Source: Alphaproteobacteria bacterium
Lineage (GTDB): Bacteria > Pseudomonadota > Alphaproteobacteria > JAAEOK01
NCBI GenBank assembly: GCA_024244705.1
Contig: JAAEOK010000085.1
Span: 62,001-126,000 of the forward strand
Reading direction: 5' to 3'
DNA: 64,000 nt
Part shown: positions 1 through 7,600 of the stretch, one piece after another
How the letters are laid out: each line of letters begins with the position of its first letter
Numbering within the stretch: the stretch's first letter is position 1
Program-made: the position numbers and the translations under genes
The notes under the pieces: generated by a model
Told to the model about the DNA's origin: nothing
What the model saw: the letters and a program-made list of their open reading frames with translations, nothing else
Database searches by the model: none

Positions 1-1
1 C

Positions 2-517
2 GTGCCGATGGTTCGCGCGGCGCTCGACCGCCAGCCGATCGTGGTCATCGAATGGGCAGGGCGGCAACAAGGTCTCATCGTAGCGCGCGGCAAAGCGAAA
101 GGCGCGGCGGACCTGTCGGCCGCAACGCAGACAGGGATGCGTGTCATTCCACGTCAAAAGGGCGCCGGCAGCCAGATCCTGCTGGAGCATCTGTTGGTTC
201 GCGAGGGTATCGATCCGGCGCGGCTGGATTGGACCGACACGCCGGCGCGTACGGAGACCGATGTCGGCCTGGCGATCCAGGAAGGCCTTGCCGATGTCGG
301 GCTGGGTCTTGCCGCGGTCGCGGCGCAATACCAGCTCGACTTTGTACCACTGCACCGAGAACGCCTGGACTTGGTGATGACGCGCCACGACTATTTCGAA
401 CCCGAAATCCAGGCGCTTTTCGATTTCGCGCATTCGAAAGCCTTCCGCACGCGCGCGTCAAGTCTCAAGGGTTATGGCGTGGGCGGTCTCGGTCGCGTGC
501 ACTACAACGGGCCTTAA
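2..517 (+). CDS. Molybdate/tungstate-sensing regulator, C-terminal PBP-like domain (partial)
   Basis: The reading frame is already open at the window edge, so the N-terminus, where a helix-turn-helix would sit, is missing. The visible 171 residues match the PBP-like substrate-binding domain (COG1910/PF12727 type) found in molybdate-responsive regulators. Seen features are GLIVARGKAKG near residue 24, the segment MRVIPRQKGAGSQ, and an ETDVGLAIQEGLADVGLG stretch typical of ligand-binding lobes. The gene ends 3 bp from the end of the convergent tungstate transporter operon. Inference: it senses the oxyanion that the neighbouring operon imports. The DNA-binding half must be seen to confirm this. 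Confidence 0.6.
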   Translation: MPMVRAALDRQPIVVIEWAGRQQGLIVARGKAKGAADLSAATQTGMRVIPRQKGAGSQILLEHLLVREGIDPARLDWTDTPARTETDVGLAIQEGLADVGLGLAAVAAQYQLDFVPLHRERLDLVMTRHDYFEPEIQALFDFAHSKAFRTRASSLKGYGVGGLGRVHYNGP

Positions 518-520
518 GGG

Positions 521-1348
521 TTATTCCTCCCAATTCGATGCCGCCGGCCGGAAGGCAGGCGCGTCATCGATGCGATAGGCGGCGATCGCCTTCTGGCCCG
601 GTTCCGATAGAAGCCAGTCGGCGAGGCGACGCGCACCCGCCGCATTGATGCCGTCATGGCGGTCGGGGTCGACGAGAACCAACCCGTAGACGTTCTTAAG
701 CAACGGATCGCCGGCAAACAGGATGCGCAGCTGGTCCTTGTTGCGGAACGCCAGCCACGTGCCGCGATCGGTCAGGGCGTAAGCCAGCCGCGCCGATGCG
801 ATGTTGAGGGTCGCCCCTTGGCCGCTACCGCTTTCGAGGTACCAGGCGTCGCTGCGGCCCTGGGGATCTCGGCCCGCGATCGCCCATAGCTCGCGCTCGC
901 GCCGGTGGGTTCCGCTATTGTCGCCGCGAGAAATAAACATCGTACCGCTATCGGCGATCCGCTGCAGCGCCGTAGCGGCATCGGTGGCGGTTTTGACCGC
1001 GACCGGGTCGTCCCCCGGCCCGACAATGACGAAATCGTTGTACATCACATCGGCGCGGGCGCTTCCGCCGCCGTCGGCAACGAGATTTCTCTCCGCTTCC
1101 GTGTCATGGACCAGGATCAGGTCGACGTCGCCGCGGCGGGCGAGCGCAATCGCCTCGCCGGTGCCGCGCACGATCACCCTGACGGTCTCGCCGGAATCCC
1201 GAGCATAGGCTTCGAGCAGATTATCGAGCAGGCCGGATTCCTCGACCGTCGTCGTCGTCGCCAGGCGTACCGGGTCTTGTCCTGAAGCCTGTTCCGGCCC
1301 CCAGGCGATCGCCGCCGCCAGCAGGAGAATTCCGGCCAGTCTGTTCAT
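521..1348 (-). CDS. Second TupA-like tungstate-binding protein
   Basis: A 275-residue periplasmic solute-binding protein with a signal peptide (hydrophobic residues about 4-20, cleavage probably near ASGQ). It shows TupA-family signatures: LATTTTVEESGLLDNLL just after the signal, the segment GTGEAIALARRGDVDLILVHD, and DVMYNDFVIVGPGDDP. It is the last gene of the leftward tup operon and a paralogue of the TupA at 2996-3829, with the same motif order but clear sequence divergence. Inference: it binds tungstate or molybdate for the same permease, perhaps with a different affinity. A related oxyanion ligand cannot be excluded. Confidence 0.82.
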   Translation of the reverse strand: MNRLAGILLLAAAIAWGPEQASGQDPVRLATTTTVEESGLLDNLLEAYARDSGETVRVIVRGTGEAIALARRGDVDLILVHDTEAERNLVADGGGSARADVMYNDFVIVGPGDDPVAVKTATDAATALQRIADSGTMFISRGDNSGTHRRERELWAIAGRDPQGRSDAWYLESGSGQGATLNIASARLAYALTDRGTWLAFRNKDQLRILFAGDPLLKNVYGLVLVDPDRHDGINAAGARRLADWLLSEPGQKAIAAYRIDDAPAFRPAASNWEE

Positions 1349-1369
1349 CGGTTCCGCGGTCGCAGCCGA

Positions 1370-1525
1370 TCAATCATAGGGGATGGTGAAACTCACGACG
1401 CCGTCCTCGCCCGTGAACAGGCCAGGACCCGGCTTCATGCCATCCGGCTGCTCGTATTCGAAATCCTCACTGCCGGCGCAAGCCGCCAGCGACACCAGCA
1501 ATACCGCCACGATCAAATATCGCAT
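1370..1525 (-). CDS. Small lipoprotein (51 aa) in the tungstate operon
   Basis: A short ORF lying between the porin and the second TupA gene. It starts at ATG 1525 with an AGGAG ribosome site about 9 nt upstream. The protein begins MRYLIVAVLLVSLAACAGSE, a clear type II signal with lipobox LAAC, so mature lipidation at Cys16 is predicted. The remaining 35 residues are acidic and have no recognisable domain. Its place in the operon suggests a cell-envelope accessory to the porin or to TupA. Its function is unknown. Confidence 0.7.
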   Translation of the reverse strand: MRYLIVAVLLVSLAACAGSEDFEYEQPDGMKPGPGLFTGEDGVVSFTIPYD

Positions 1526-1558
1526 GCCAAGCGTCTCCTATATCTCCGTGCCGGTGAC

Positions 1559-2944
1559 CTAGAACTTCTGCCGCACACCGACCATGCCGGTCCAGATATC
1601 CTGAAAGTCGTCGCCGGGGTTCTCCACCTCGAACACGCGACCGCCCGCATAAAGCTCGGTGTTGCTGGCATCGATGTTCTGAACCAACTGGAAGCCATAG
1701 GCGTCGGACGTGCTCCCGTCCTGCTCGTAATCCTCGCCGATGAAGGCATCCGCCGACAGCGCGGTCTTGCCGAAATCGAAGAGGTTACCTTGCCAGCCGC
1801 CCTTGAGGTAATAGAAATGCGGCTCGGTATCGCCGTCTGTGTCGAGAACTTGGCCGTGCGCGCCGGAGATGTTGAGGCCGGTGGGCACGTGCAGGATCGA
1901 AGCCGAACCGCCAAAGCCTTCCTTGCCACTGCCCGCCGAGTCCGTCCCATCGTACCAGCCCGCCGCCGCTGCCACTTTGAGGCCGCCGAGAGCCGGATAT
2001 TTCTGCGTGTGCTGAACGCGCACGTCGTAGAACCCACCGTCGCTATAGCTCGTCGCCAGGGAAAACCCGGCAAACGTCGGAGTGTCGTAGCGGACGCGTT
2101 GCTTGCGACTCAGCCCATCGAGGTTGTTGAAGAAGTCGGCAACGTCGAGCAAACCGGCGTTGAGCATGCCGTTCGCGTCGCGGAAGATCAGCCCGCCGCC
2201 GACGGTCTGGACGTCCGATTTGGCGATGACTTTTGTGCCCGAGAGATCCTGCTCGGTGATACCGTTCGTTGCCGTATCACCCTGGCCGATCCAGAATTTT
2301 CCCCAGCTCTTGTTCTTGAGCCAGGCCTCACCCTTGCGAAGGTTGAAATCGAACGCCCGCGTCGATGCGTCGGTCTGGTTTACCTCGTTGCTGGCGTTTT
2401 GTTCGAGTTCGAGTTCTACGGTGGCGCCGGCGCTCCAGACATCGTCGATCGGCGCCTTGACGATGAAGCGGAACCGCGATGATGACGTGTCGTTGTCGAC
2501 GATCCAGACCTTGCGGTCATTGTCCGGCGTCGTTCCGATTGGGGTTCCCAGCGCCGGACCACTGCCGGTATCGGCGAACATGACGCCCATATTGACCTGG
2601 CCCGACAGTTCGAAGGTCATGCCCTTCTTGCCGCTGTTTACCAGCGAGCCCTGGTCGGGAATCCGGTCGGCATCGACCGCCCCGTCCGTGAGCTGGCCCA
2701 CCTTCTGGCCGATCTCCTCGGTCTGGCCTTGCTGAACCTGCAGGTTTTGAGTGTTGTTGCGGACCTACGATTCGAGCTCGTTGAGCCGCGGCAGGACGCT
2801 CTGAATGGCGTCCCACTGCTCCTTGGTCATGGTCACGGTGACCGTCTCGCCGGCGCCCGCGGTCCCGGCGACCGCCATCATCATTACGGCCCCGGCGACG
2901 ATTCCAGAGGCCTTGGCTGGTCTTGTTCCCGCTCTCACACCCAT
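1559..2944 (-). pseudogene. Outer-membrane porin interrupted by an in-frame TAG codon
   Basis: A 462-codon frame with one TAG at 2765-2767. The start at ATG 2944 has GGAGG 8 nt upstream. Before the TAG lies a signal peptide (MGVRAG..., cleavage probably near GTAGAGE) and the start of a helical, heptad-like segment (WDAIQSVLPRLNELES). After it the same frame continues with QNLQVQQGQTEEIGQKVGQL and a beta-rich porin barrel that ends in Phe (GVRQKF), the usual outer-membrane assembly signal. The join reads as one protein, and CAG to TAG would explain it. It lies between tupA and the small lipoprotein gene, so it probably serves oxyanion entry across the outer membrane. It could be a nonsense mutant, a sequencing error or a readthrough gene. 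Confidence 0.75.
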
Positions 2945-2995
2945 GGCCGTCCTCCGTATCGGATACGCGTTGGTGTCGATGGTTTCCCCCATGGC

Positions 2996-3829
2996 TCAAT
3001 CCGTGATCATGGCATTGGGGAAGAAAAGCGGCTTGCTGCCGATTCCGAAGCGACCGATCGCTTTCTGCCCCGCCGCCGAGGTGATCCAATCGACGAAGGC
3101 TTGGCCGTCTTCGGCTTTGACGTGCGGGTGCCTGACCGGATTGACGAGGATCACGCCGTACTGGTTGAACAGGCGCCGGTCGCCCTCGACCACGAGCTCC
3201 AGTTCGCCCGGGTTCTTGAAGCTGAGCCAGGTGGCGCGGTCGGTCAGCGTATAGGCGTTCATGCTCGACGCGGTGTTGAGCGTCGGCCCCATGCCCGACC
3301 CGGTCTCGCGGTACCAGGTACCGGAGGCGTCGGCCGGGTCGATTCCGGCTGCTTTCCACAGCCGCAATTCCGCTTTGTTGGTGCCGCTGTCGTCGCCGCG
3401 CGAGGCGAAGGGTGCGCCACTCGCTTCGATCCTGCGCAATGCCCTCACTGCATCGTCGCCGCCCTTAATGCCGGCAGGGTCGTTCGCCGGTCCGACGATC
3501 ACGAAGTCGTTGTACATCACGTCGCGCCGCTCGACGCCGAAGCCTTCGGCGACAAACGTTTCCTCCGAGGGCTTGTCATGGATCAGCAGCACATCGGCAT
3601 CGCCCGCCTTGGCCAGACGGATCGCTTGCCCGGTGCCGACGGCGACGACGTCGACCCGGATCCCGGATTCGGCTTCGAAGATCGGCAACAAATAGGCGAA
3701 CAGGCCGGAGTTGTCCGTCGACGTGGTCGACGCCAACGTGATCGATTTCTCTGCGCCGAACGCGGTGCCACTGGTGGCGACCAATAGGGCGGTGGCCATT
3801 TGGAGCATCAGACGGCGAAAGACGGACAT
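2996..3829 (-). CDS. tupA: Tungstate ABC transporter, substrate-binding protein TupA
   Basis: A 277-residue periplasmic protein that captures tungstate for the TupB/TupC importer. It has a signal peptide (residues about 1-25, ending TAFGAEK). The family signature ITLASTTSTDNSGL follows at the mature N-terminus, then VDVVAVGTGQAIRLAKAGDADVLLIHD and DVMYNDFVIVGPANDP. The TTST and GTGQA segments correspond to the oxyanion-binding loops of TupA. The gene lies 24 bp after the ATPase gene, in the same operon. TupA proteins prefer tungstate over molybdate; selectivity here is inferred from family membership. Confidence 0.88.
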   Translation of the reverse strand: MSVFRRLMLQMATALLVATSGTAFGAEKSITLASTTSTDNSGLFAYLLPIFEAESGIRVDVVAVGTGQAIRLAKAGDADVLLIHDKPSEETFVAEGFGVERRDVMYNDFVIVGPANDPAGIKGGDDAVRALRRIEASGAPFASRGDDSGTNKAELRLWKAAGIDPADASGTWYRETGSGMGPTLNTASSMNAYTLTDRATWLSFKNPGELELVVEGDRRLFNQYGVILVNPVRHPHVKAEDGQAFVDWITSAAGQKAIGRFGIGSKPLFFPNAMITD

Positions 3830-3853
3830 GATCGACTTCCTTTCGATTGGGGT

Positions 3854-4594
3854 TCAGGCCAGCAACTCGCCCCGCATGAAGGCTCCCGCTTCAGCCGTCG
3901 CGGGTTCGTCAAAAAAGGCCGCGGACGGCGAGCGCTCGAGGACGCGGCCCTGATGTAGAAACAAGACCTCGTCGGAGAGACGGCGCGCCTGGCCGAGGTC
4001 GTGAGTGGTCATGATGATCTTGCTGCCGGTCTCGTGAATGGCGTCGATGATGCGTTCGACTTGCCGGCTCGCCTGCGGATCGAGGTTCGCAGTCGGTTCG
4101 TCGAGGAAGACGACCTGTGGGTGCAGCGCCCAAACCCGGGCCAGCGCGAGCCGCTGCTGCTCGCCGCCGGACATGACGCGGGCATGCTGGTCGGCCAAGC
4201 GCGACAGGCCGGTATGGGCGAGGGCATCGAGCACGCGTTCGCGGCGCCTCTCGCGCGGCACGCCGCGCAGGCTGAGGGCATAGTCGACGTTGGCGTAGGC
4301 GGACCGCCGCAACATGACCGGACGTTGAAAGACCATCGCCTGTTCGTGCGCCGTGTTGGGGCGTCCGATCGCGCCTTCCCAGCGGACCGCACCGGAGGTC
4401 GGCTTGAGCAGACCGTGGCAAATCCGAAGCAGCACGCTTTTGCCTGCCCCGTTGGGACCGAGGATGACGGTGCGTTCGTCGGCACCGAACCGCGCGGTGA
4501 GCTCGTGAAGGATCGCTTTGCCGCCGGCATCGAAGGTCAGACGTTCCAGCGACAGCGGCAGGATCGTATGATTCGTGACCGGCCCGGCATCCAT
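3854..4594 (-). CDS. tupC: Tungstate ABC transporter, ATP-binding protein TupC
   Basis: A 246-residue ABC ATPase that powers tungstate import. Seen motifs are Walker A GPNGAGKS (46-53), Q-loop VFQRP (about 88-92), signature MSGGEQQRLALAR (about 141-153) and Walker B VVFLDEP (about 161-167), followed by a TTHD switch histidine. There is no C-terminal regulatory domain, which fits TupC better than the longer ModC. It follows the permease gene after 3 bp, so translational coupling is likely, and it precedes tupA. Confidence 0.86.
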   Translation of the reverse strand: MDAGPVTNHTILPLSLERLTFDAGGKAILHELTARFGADERTVILGPNGAGKSVLLRICHGLLKPTSGAVRWEGAIGRPNTAHEQAMVFQRPVMLRRSAYANVDYALSLRGVPRERRRERVLDALAHTGLSRLADQHARVMSGGEQQRLALARVWALHPQVVFLDEPTANLDPQASRQVERIIDAIHETGSKIIMTTHDLGQARRLSDEVLFLHQGRVLERSPSAAFFDEPATAEAGAFMRGELLA

Positions 4595-4597
4595 GGC

Positions 4598-5302
4598 TTA
4601 TCCGGTCCGCCGCTCGGCGAGGTCGCGGACCAGGTAGGCCGCGGCATTCACCGCCAACGCCAAGCACATCAGGATGATGCCAAGGCCGAGTGCCAGTTCC
4701 AAATTGCCCTTACGGGTCTCGAGCGCGATCGACGTGGTCATGACCCGGGTCAGATGGGCGATGTTGCCGCCGACGATGATGACCGCGCCGACCTCCGCGC
4801 TGGCGCGTCCGAATCCGGCGAGGATCACGGTCACGAGCGTGAATCGGCCGTCCCAAAGGAGGGTCCACAGCGCCCGGCTAGTCCGCGCCCCGAGAGAACG
4901 CAACTGCTCCTCGTATTCGAGCCACATGTCCTCGAGGACCTGCCGCGTGAGCGCGGCGATAATCGGGGCGATCAGTATGGTCTGGGCGATGACCATAGCG
5001 GTCGGCGTAAACAACAGGTCGAGGAAGCCGAGTGGCCCCGAGCGCGACAGGAAGAGATAGACGACCAAGCCAACGACGACCGGCGGCAGGCCCATCAAGG
5101 CGTTGAGAAGCACGATCACGACCTTGCGGGCGGGAAAACGGTAGAGGGCGACCGCGGCACCGATCGGCAGGCCGATGACCGACGCGACCGCCACCGCGCC
5201 GAGGCTGACGCGCAGCGACAGACCGACGATTTCGGCTAGATCGGCGTCCCAGGCGACGATCAGCGATACGGCGCTGCCGAATGCGGCAAATATCTCGGAC
5301 AT
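4598..5302 (-). CDS. tupB: Tungstate ABC transporter, permease TupB
   Basis: A 234-residue inner-membrane permease, first gene of the leftward tup operon. It has about five or six hydrophobic segments (for example SVIGLPIGAAVALY, VVGLVVYLFL, MVIAQTILIAPIIAAL). A permease EAA-like loop lies near EQLRSLGARTSRALWTLLWDGRFTLVTVILAGFGRASAEVGAVIIVGGN, which contacts the ATPase. ATG 5302 lies just downstream of the intergenic region shared with fdhD. Family and gene order (B-C-A) match known tungstate importers. Confidence 0.86.
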   Translation of the reverse strand: MSEIFAAFGSAVSLIVAWDADLAEIVGLSLRVSLGAVAVASVIGLPIGAAVALYRFPARKVVIVLLNALMGLPPVVVGLVVYLFLSRSGPLGFLDLLFTPTAMVIAQTILIAPIIAALTRQVLEDMWLEYEEQLRSLGARTSRALWTLLWDGRFTLVTVILAGFGRASAEVGAVIIVGGNIAHLTRVMTTSIALETRKGNLELALGLGIILMCLALAVNAAAYLVRDLAERRTG

Positions 5303-5315
5303 AGGGATTTTGACT

Positions 5316-5337
5316 GCATAATTACGTGATAATATGC
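5316..5337. promoter_or_regulatory. Imperfect inverted repeat between tupB and fdhD
   Basis: The 70-bp divergent gap is A+T-rich and holds GCATA at 5316-5320 and TATGC at 5333-5337, an inverted repeat with 12 bp between the arms. It sits 14 bp upstream of the tupB start. Inference: it is an operator for a molybdate- or tungstate-responsive regulator, such as the one encoded at the window start. It does not match the E. coli ModE box closely. Confidence 0.35.
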
Positions 5338-5372
5338 AAATTCTGTTGAATTTTACAATCCTTGTGTGACGG

Positions 5373-6305
5373 ATGCAGGCGCCGCCGCTTGCCCTTTCGG
5401 TGCCCGCTGGTCATATTCCGGCTATGGATGAATTCACCATTCGACCGGACCCCAAGGACCCGCGACTGACCCAGCGCGTGGCCGGTGTGGACCACGAGGG
5501 CACGGCGATCGAAACCTCGGTCATCATCGAGCGGCCGCTGACCCTGTTTCTCAACGGGCAGGAAATCGTCACCATGATGACGATCGGTGACTATCCCGAA
5601 TTCCTCGCCGTCGGCTACCTGGTCAATCAAAACATGTTGCGCGCCGATGACGTCGTAACCGGAGTCGACTACGACGACGAGCTCGAGGTCGTCGTGGTGC
5701 GGACCGAGCGCGAAACCGACTACGAGGAAAAGCTGAAAAAGAAAACCCGAACCTCGGGCTGCGCCCAGGGCACGGTATTCGGCGATTTGATGGAGAAGTT
5801 CGAGGACGTCGCGCTGCCCACGGACGTCGTTCTACACACCTCCTGGCTCTATGCCCTGACCAAGAAGATCAACACCGCGCCCAGCCTGTATCTCGAAGCG
5901 GGGGCGATTCACGGCTGCGTGTTGTGCGAGCAGGACCGTCCGTTGGTCTATATGGAAGACGTCGGCCGTCACAACGCGGTCGACAAGATCGCCGGCTACA
6001 TGTTCCTCAATGACGTCAGCCCCGACGACAAGATCTTTTACACCACGGGCCGGCTCACCAGCGAGATGGTGATCAAGACCGTCCAGATGGGAATCCCGAT
6101 CCTGATCTCGCGCTCGGGCTTTACGGCTTGGGGTGTCGACCTTGCCAAGCAGGCCCATCTCACACTGATCGGGCGTGCCCGCGGCAAGCGCTTCGTCGCG
6201 CTCGCCGGCGAGGACCGTATCGTCCACGATGCCGACATCAACCAGGTCGGAGAAGAATCCAGCCGTCACCAACGCAAGGGCGGACTCGCCGAAGATGCCG
6301 CCTAG
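5373..6305 (+). CDS. fdhD: Formate dehydrogenase accessory sulfurtransferase FdhD
   Basis: FdhD passes sulfur from a cysteine desulfurase to the molybdenum/tungsten bis-MGD cofactor, which formate dehydrogenase needs for activity. The 310-residue frame shows the family core ETSVIIERPLTLFLNGQEIVTMM, a GCAQG segment at Cys130, the paired cysteines GCVLCEQ (Cys182 and Cys185) that carry sulfur, and EDVGRHNAVDKIAGY. ATG 5424 (MDEFTIRP) is an alternative start; neither start has a strong ribosome site. It is divergent from tupB and followed by mobA, so metal uptake and cofactor maturation are linked here. Confidence 0.93.
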   Translation: MQAPPLALSVPAGHIPAMDEFTIRPDPKDPRLTQRVAGVDHEGTAIETSVIIERPLTLFLNGQEIVTMMTIGDYPEFLAVGYLVNQNMLRADDVVTGVDYDDELEVVVVRTERETDYEEKLKKKTRTSGCAQGTVFGDLMEKFEDVALPTDVVLHTSWLYALTKKINTAPSLYLEAGAIHGCVLCEQDRPLVYMEDVGRHNAVDKIAGYMFLNDVSPDDKIFYTTGRLTSEMVIKTVQMGIPILISRSGFTAWGVDLAKQAHLTLIGRARGKRFVALAGEDRIVHDADINQVGEESSRHQRKGGLAEDAA

Positions 6306-6445
6306 GGCAAATCGAAATCCGCCTCAACCTGCTTTCACTCCGCTGTGGTCAAGACTTCGCAATGCGCCGGATCGGTGCCGTGCCCGCTTGTCCCGCAGCC
6401 GGGCGGGAGAGCGCCGGGCCGGCTTGGACGTCGTGATCGGATAGC

Positions 6446-7114
6446 ATGCCGGCAACCGGGAATTTTCGCTCGCCGATCGTTGGTGTCTTGCTTGCCGGCG
6501 GCCGGTCGCGCCGCATGGGTGGCGGTGACAAATGTCTGCGTCCTCTCGGCGGCCGTCCGATCCTGGCCCACATCGGCGATCGGGTGTCGCCGCAGGTCGA
6601 CCGCCTGATCCTCAACGCCAACGGTGATCCCGCCCGGTTTGTCGATTTCGGCTGGCCGGTTGTGGCCGACGTCGTGGCGGACTTTGCCGGACCGCTCGCC
6701 GGCGTGCTGACCGGGATGACCTGGGCCGCCGAACACATGCCCGACGCCTCTCTGGTCGCCACGTTTCCGACCGATGCGCCGTTCATGCCGGTGGACTTGG
6801 TCGCCCGCCTGCGGGCTGCGGTCGAAGGCGAGGGCGGCGACATGGCTTGTGCCGCATCGGCCGAGCGCAGCCATCCGGTCGTTGGCTTGTGGCCGGTGGC
6901 GCTCCGCGACAACCTCCACCGCGCCATGGTCGACGAGCAGATCCGTAAGGTCGACGTCTGGACCGCCCGCCATCGCCACCTCACGGTCGCTTTCGACTGC
7001 GCGCCGGTCGATCCGTTCTTCAATACCAATCGGCCCGAGGATCTCGATGCGGCAGAAGATATTTTGCGGCAAATGGACCGCGGCCAGGATGGCTTTCAGG
7101 ATGGCGCCGAATAG
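6446..7114 (+). CDS. mobA: Molybdenum cofactor guanylyltransferase MobA
   Basis: MobA transfers GMP from GTP to Mo/W-molybdopterin to form the MGD cofactor. The 222-residue protein has the nucleotidyltransferase loop LLAGGRSRRMGGGDK (about residues 15-29), PLGGRPIL, an FPTDAPFMP metal/GTP segment, and the C-terminal FFNTNRPEDLDAAE typical of the family. It lies 140 bp after fdhD on the same strand. Its product is required by the formate dehydrogenase encoded at 11.7-16.2 kb. Confidence 0.93.
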   Translation: MPATGNFRSPIVGVLLAGGRSRRMGGGDKCLRPLGGRPILAHIGDRVSPQVDRLILNANGDPARFVDFGWPVVADVVADFAGPLAGVLTGMTWAAEHMPDASLVATFPTDAPFMPVDLVARLRAAVEGEGGDMACAASAERSHPVVGLWPVALRDNLHRAMVDEQIRKVDVWTARHRHLTVAFDCAPVDPFFNTNRPEDLDAAEDILRQMDRGQDGFQDGAE

Positions 7115-7151
7115 TCGTTGCTCCAGCCTTGGACCGGCACCGGAAGGCAGG

Positions 7152-7487
7152 GTGAGGGCTCGGTGCCGGCGCGTGGCCGGTGCCGCGACGGCGGTGTCGC
7201 TGCTTGTCCTGACCGGACCAGCCGTCGGCCAGATGCAGTGCCGCGGCGGCACCATCGATTTCTTTCCCGACGGGGCGATCCGGAGCTGTGAGATCGAAGC
7301 CGTCCATGAGGTCCACGTCGAAACCGGTTGGATCAAATGCGCACACAGCCAGACCATGATCCGGCATGCCAACGGCAAGCTGCAAAGCTGTACCCTTTTC
7401 GAGGCCGCGCATTTCGACGGTGTTATTTGCCCGGCGGACGCCCGTATCACCTTCGACGAAGACGGGAATCTCAGGCACTGCGATTAG
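7152..7487 (+). CDS. Secreted protein with repeated G-x-(L/I)-x-x-C units
   Basis: I do not recognise the family. GTG 7152 is preceded by GGAAGG and gives a normal signal peptide (VRARCRRVAGAATAVSLLVL..., cleavage near AVGQ). ATG 7101, overlapping mobA by 14 bp, is in frame but would give a very long N-region. The mature part of about 85 residues has three similar units: FFPDGAIRSCEI, RHANGKLQSCTL and FDEDGNLRHCD, each aromatic or charged, then turn-G, then C near the end. Extra cysteines (MQCRGG, IKCAHS, VICPAD) suggest disulfides. The repeats resemble MORN-like beta hairpins. Function is unknown. Confidence 0.6.
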   Translation: MRARCRRVAGAATAVSLLVLTGPAVGQMQCRGGTIDFFPDGAIRSCEIEAVHEVHVETGWIKCAHSQTMIRHANGKLQSCTLFEAAHFDGVICPADARITFDEDGNLRHCD

Positions 7488-7600
7488 GGCGCACATCCCA
7501 CTTGGCGCGGCTGGGCCATTCCGGGTTATCGAGATTTACGTGTCGATTCAGAGCGTTTGGTGCGAAGATTGCCGTTCAGGATTGAATCCAGACCGGAACC

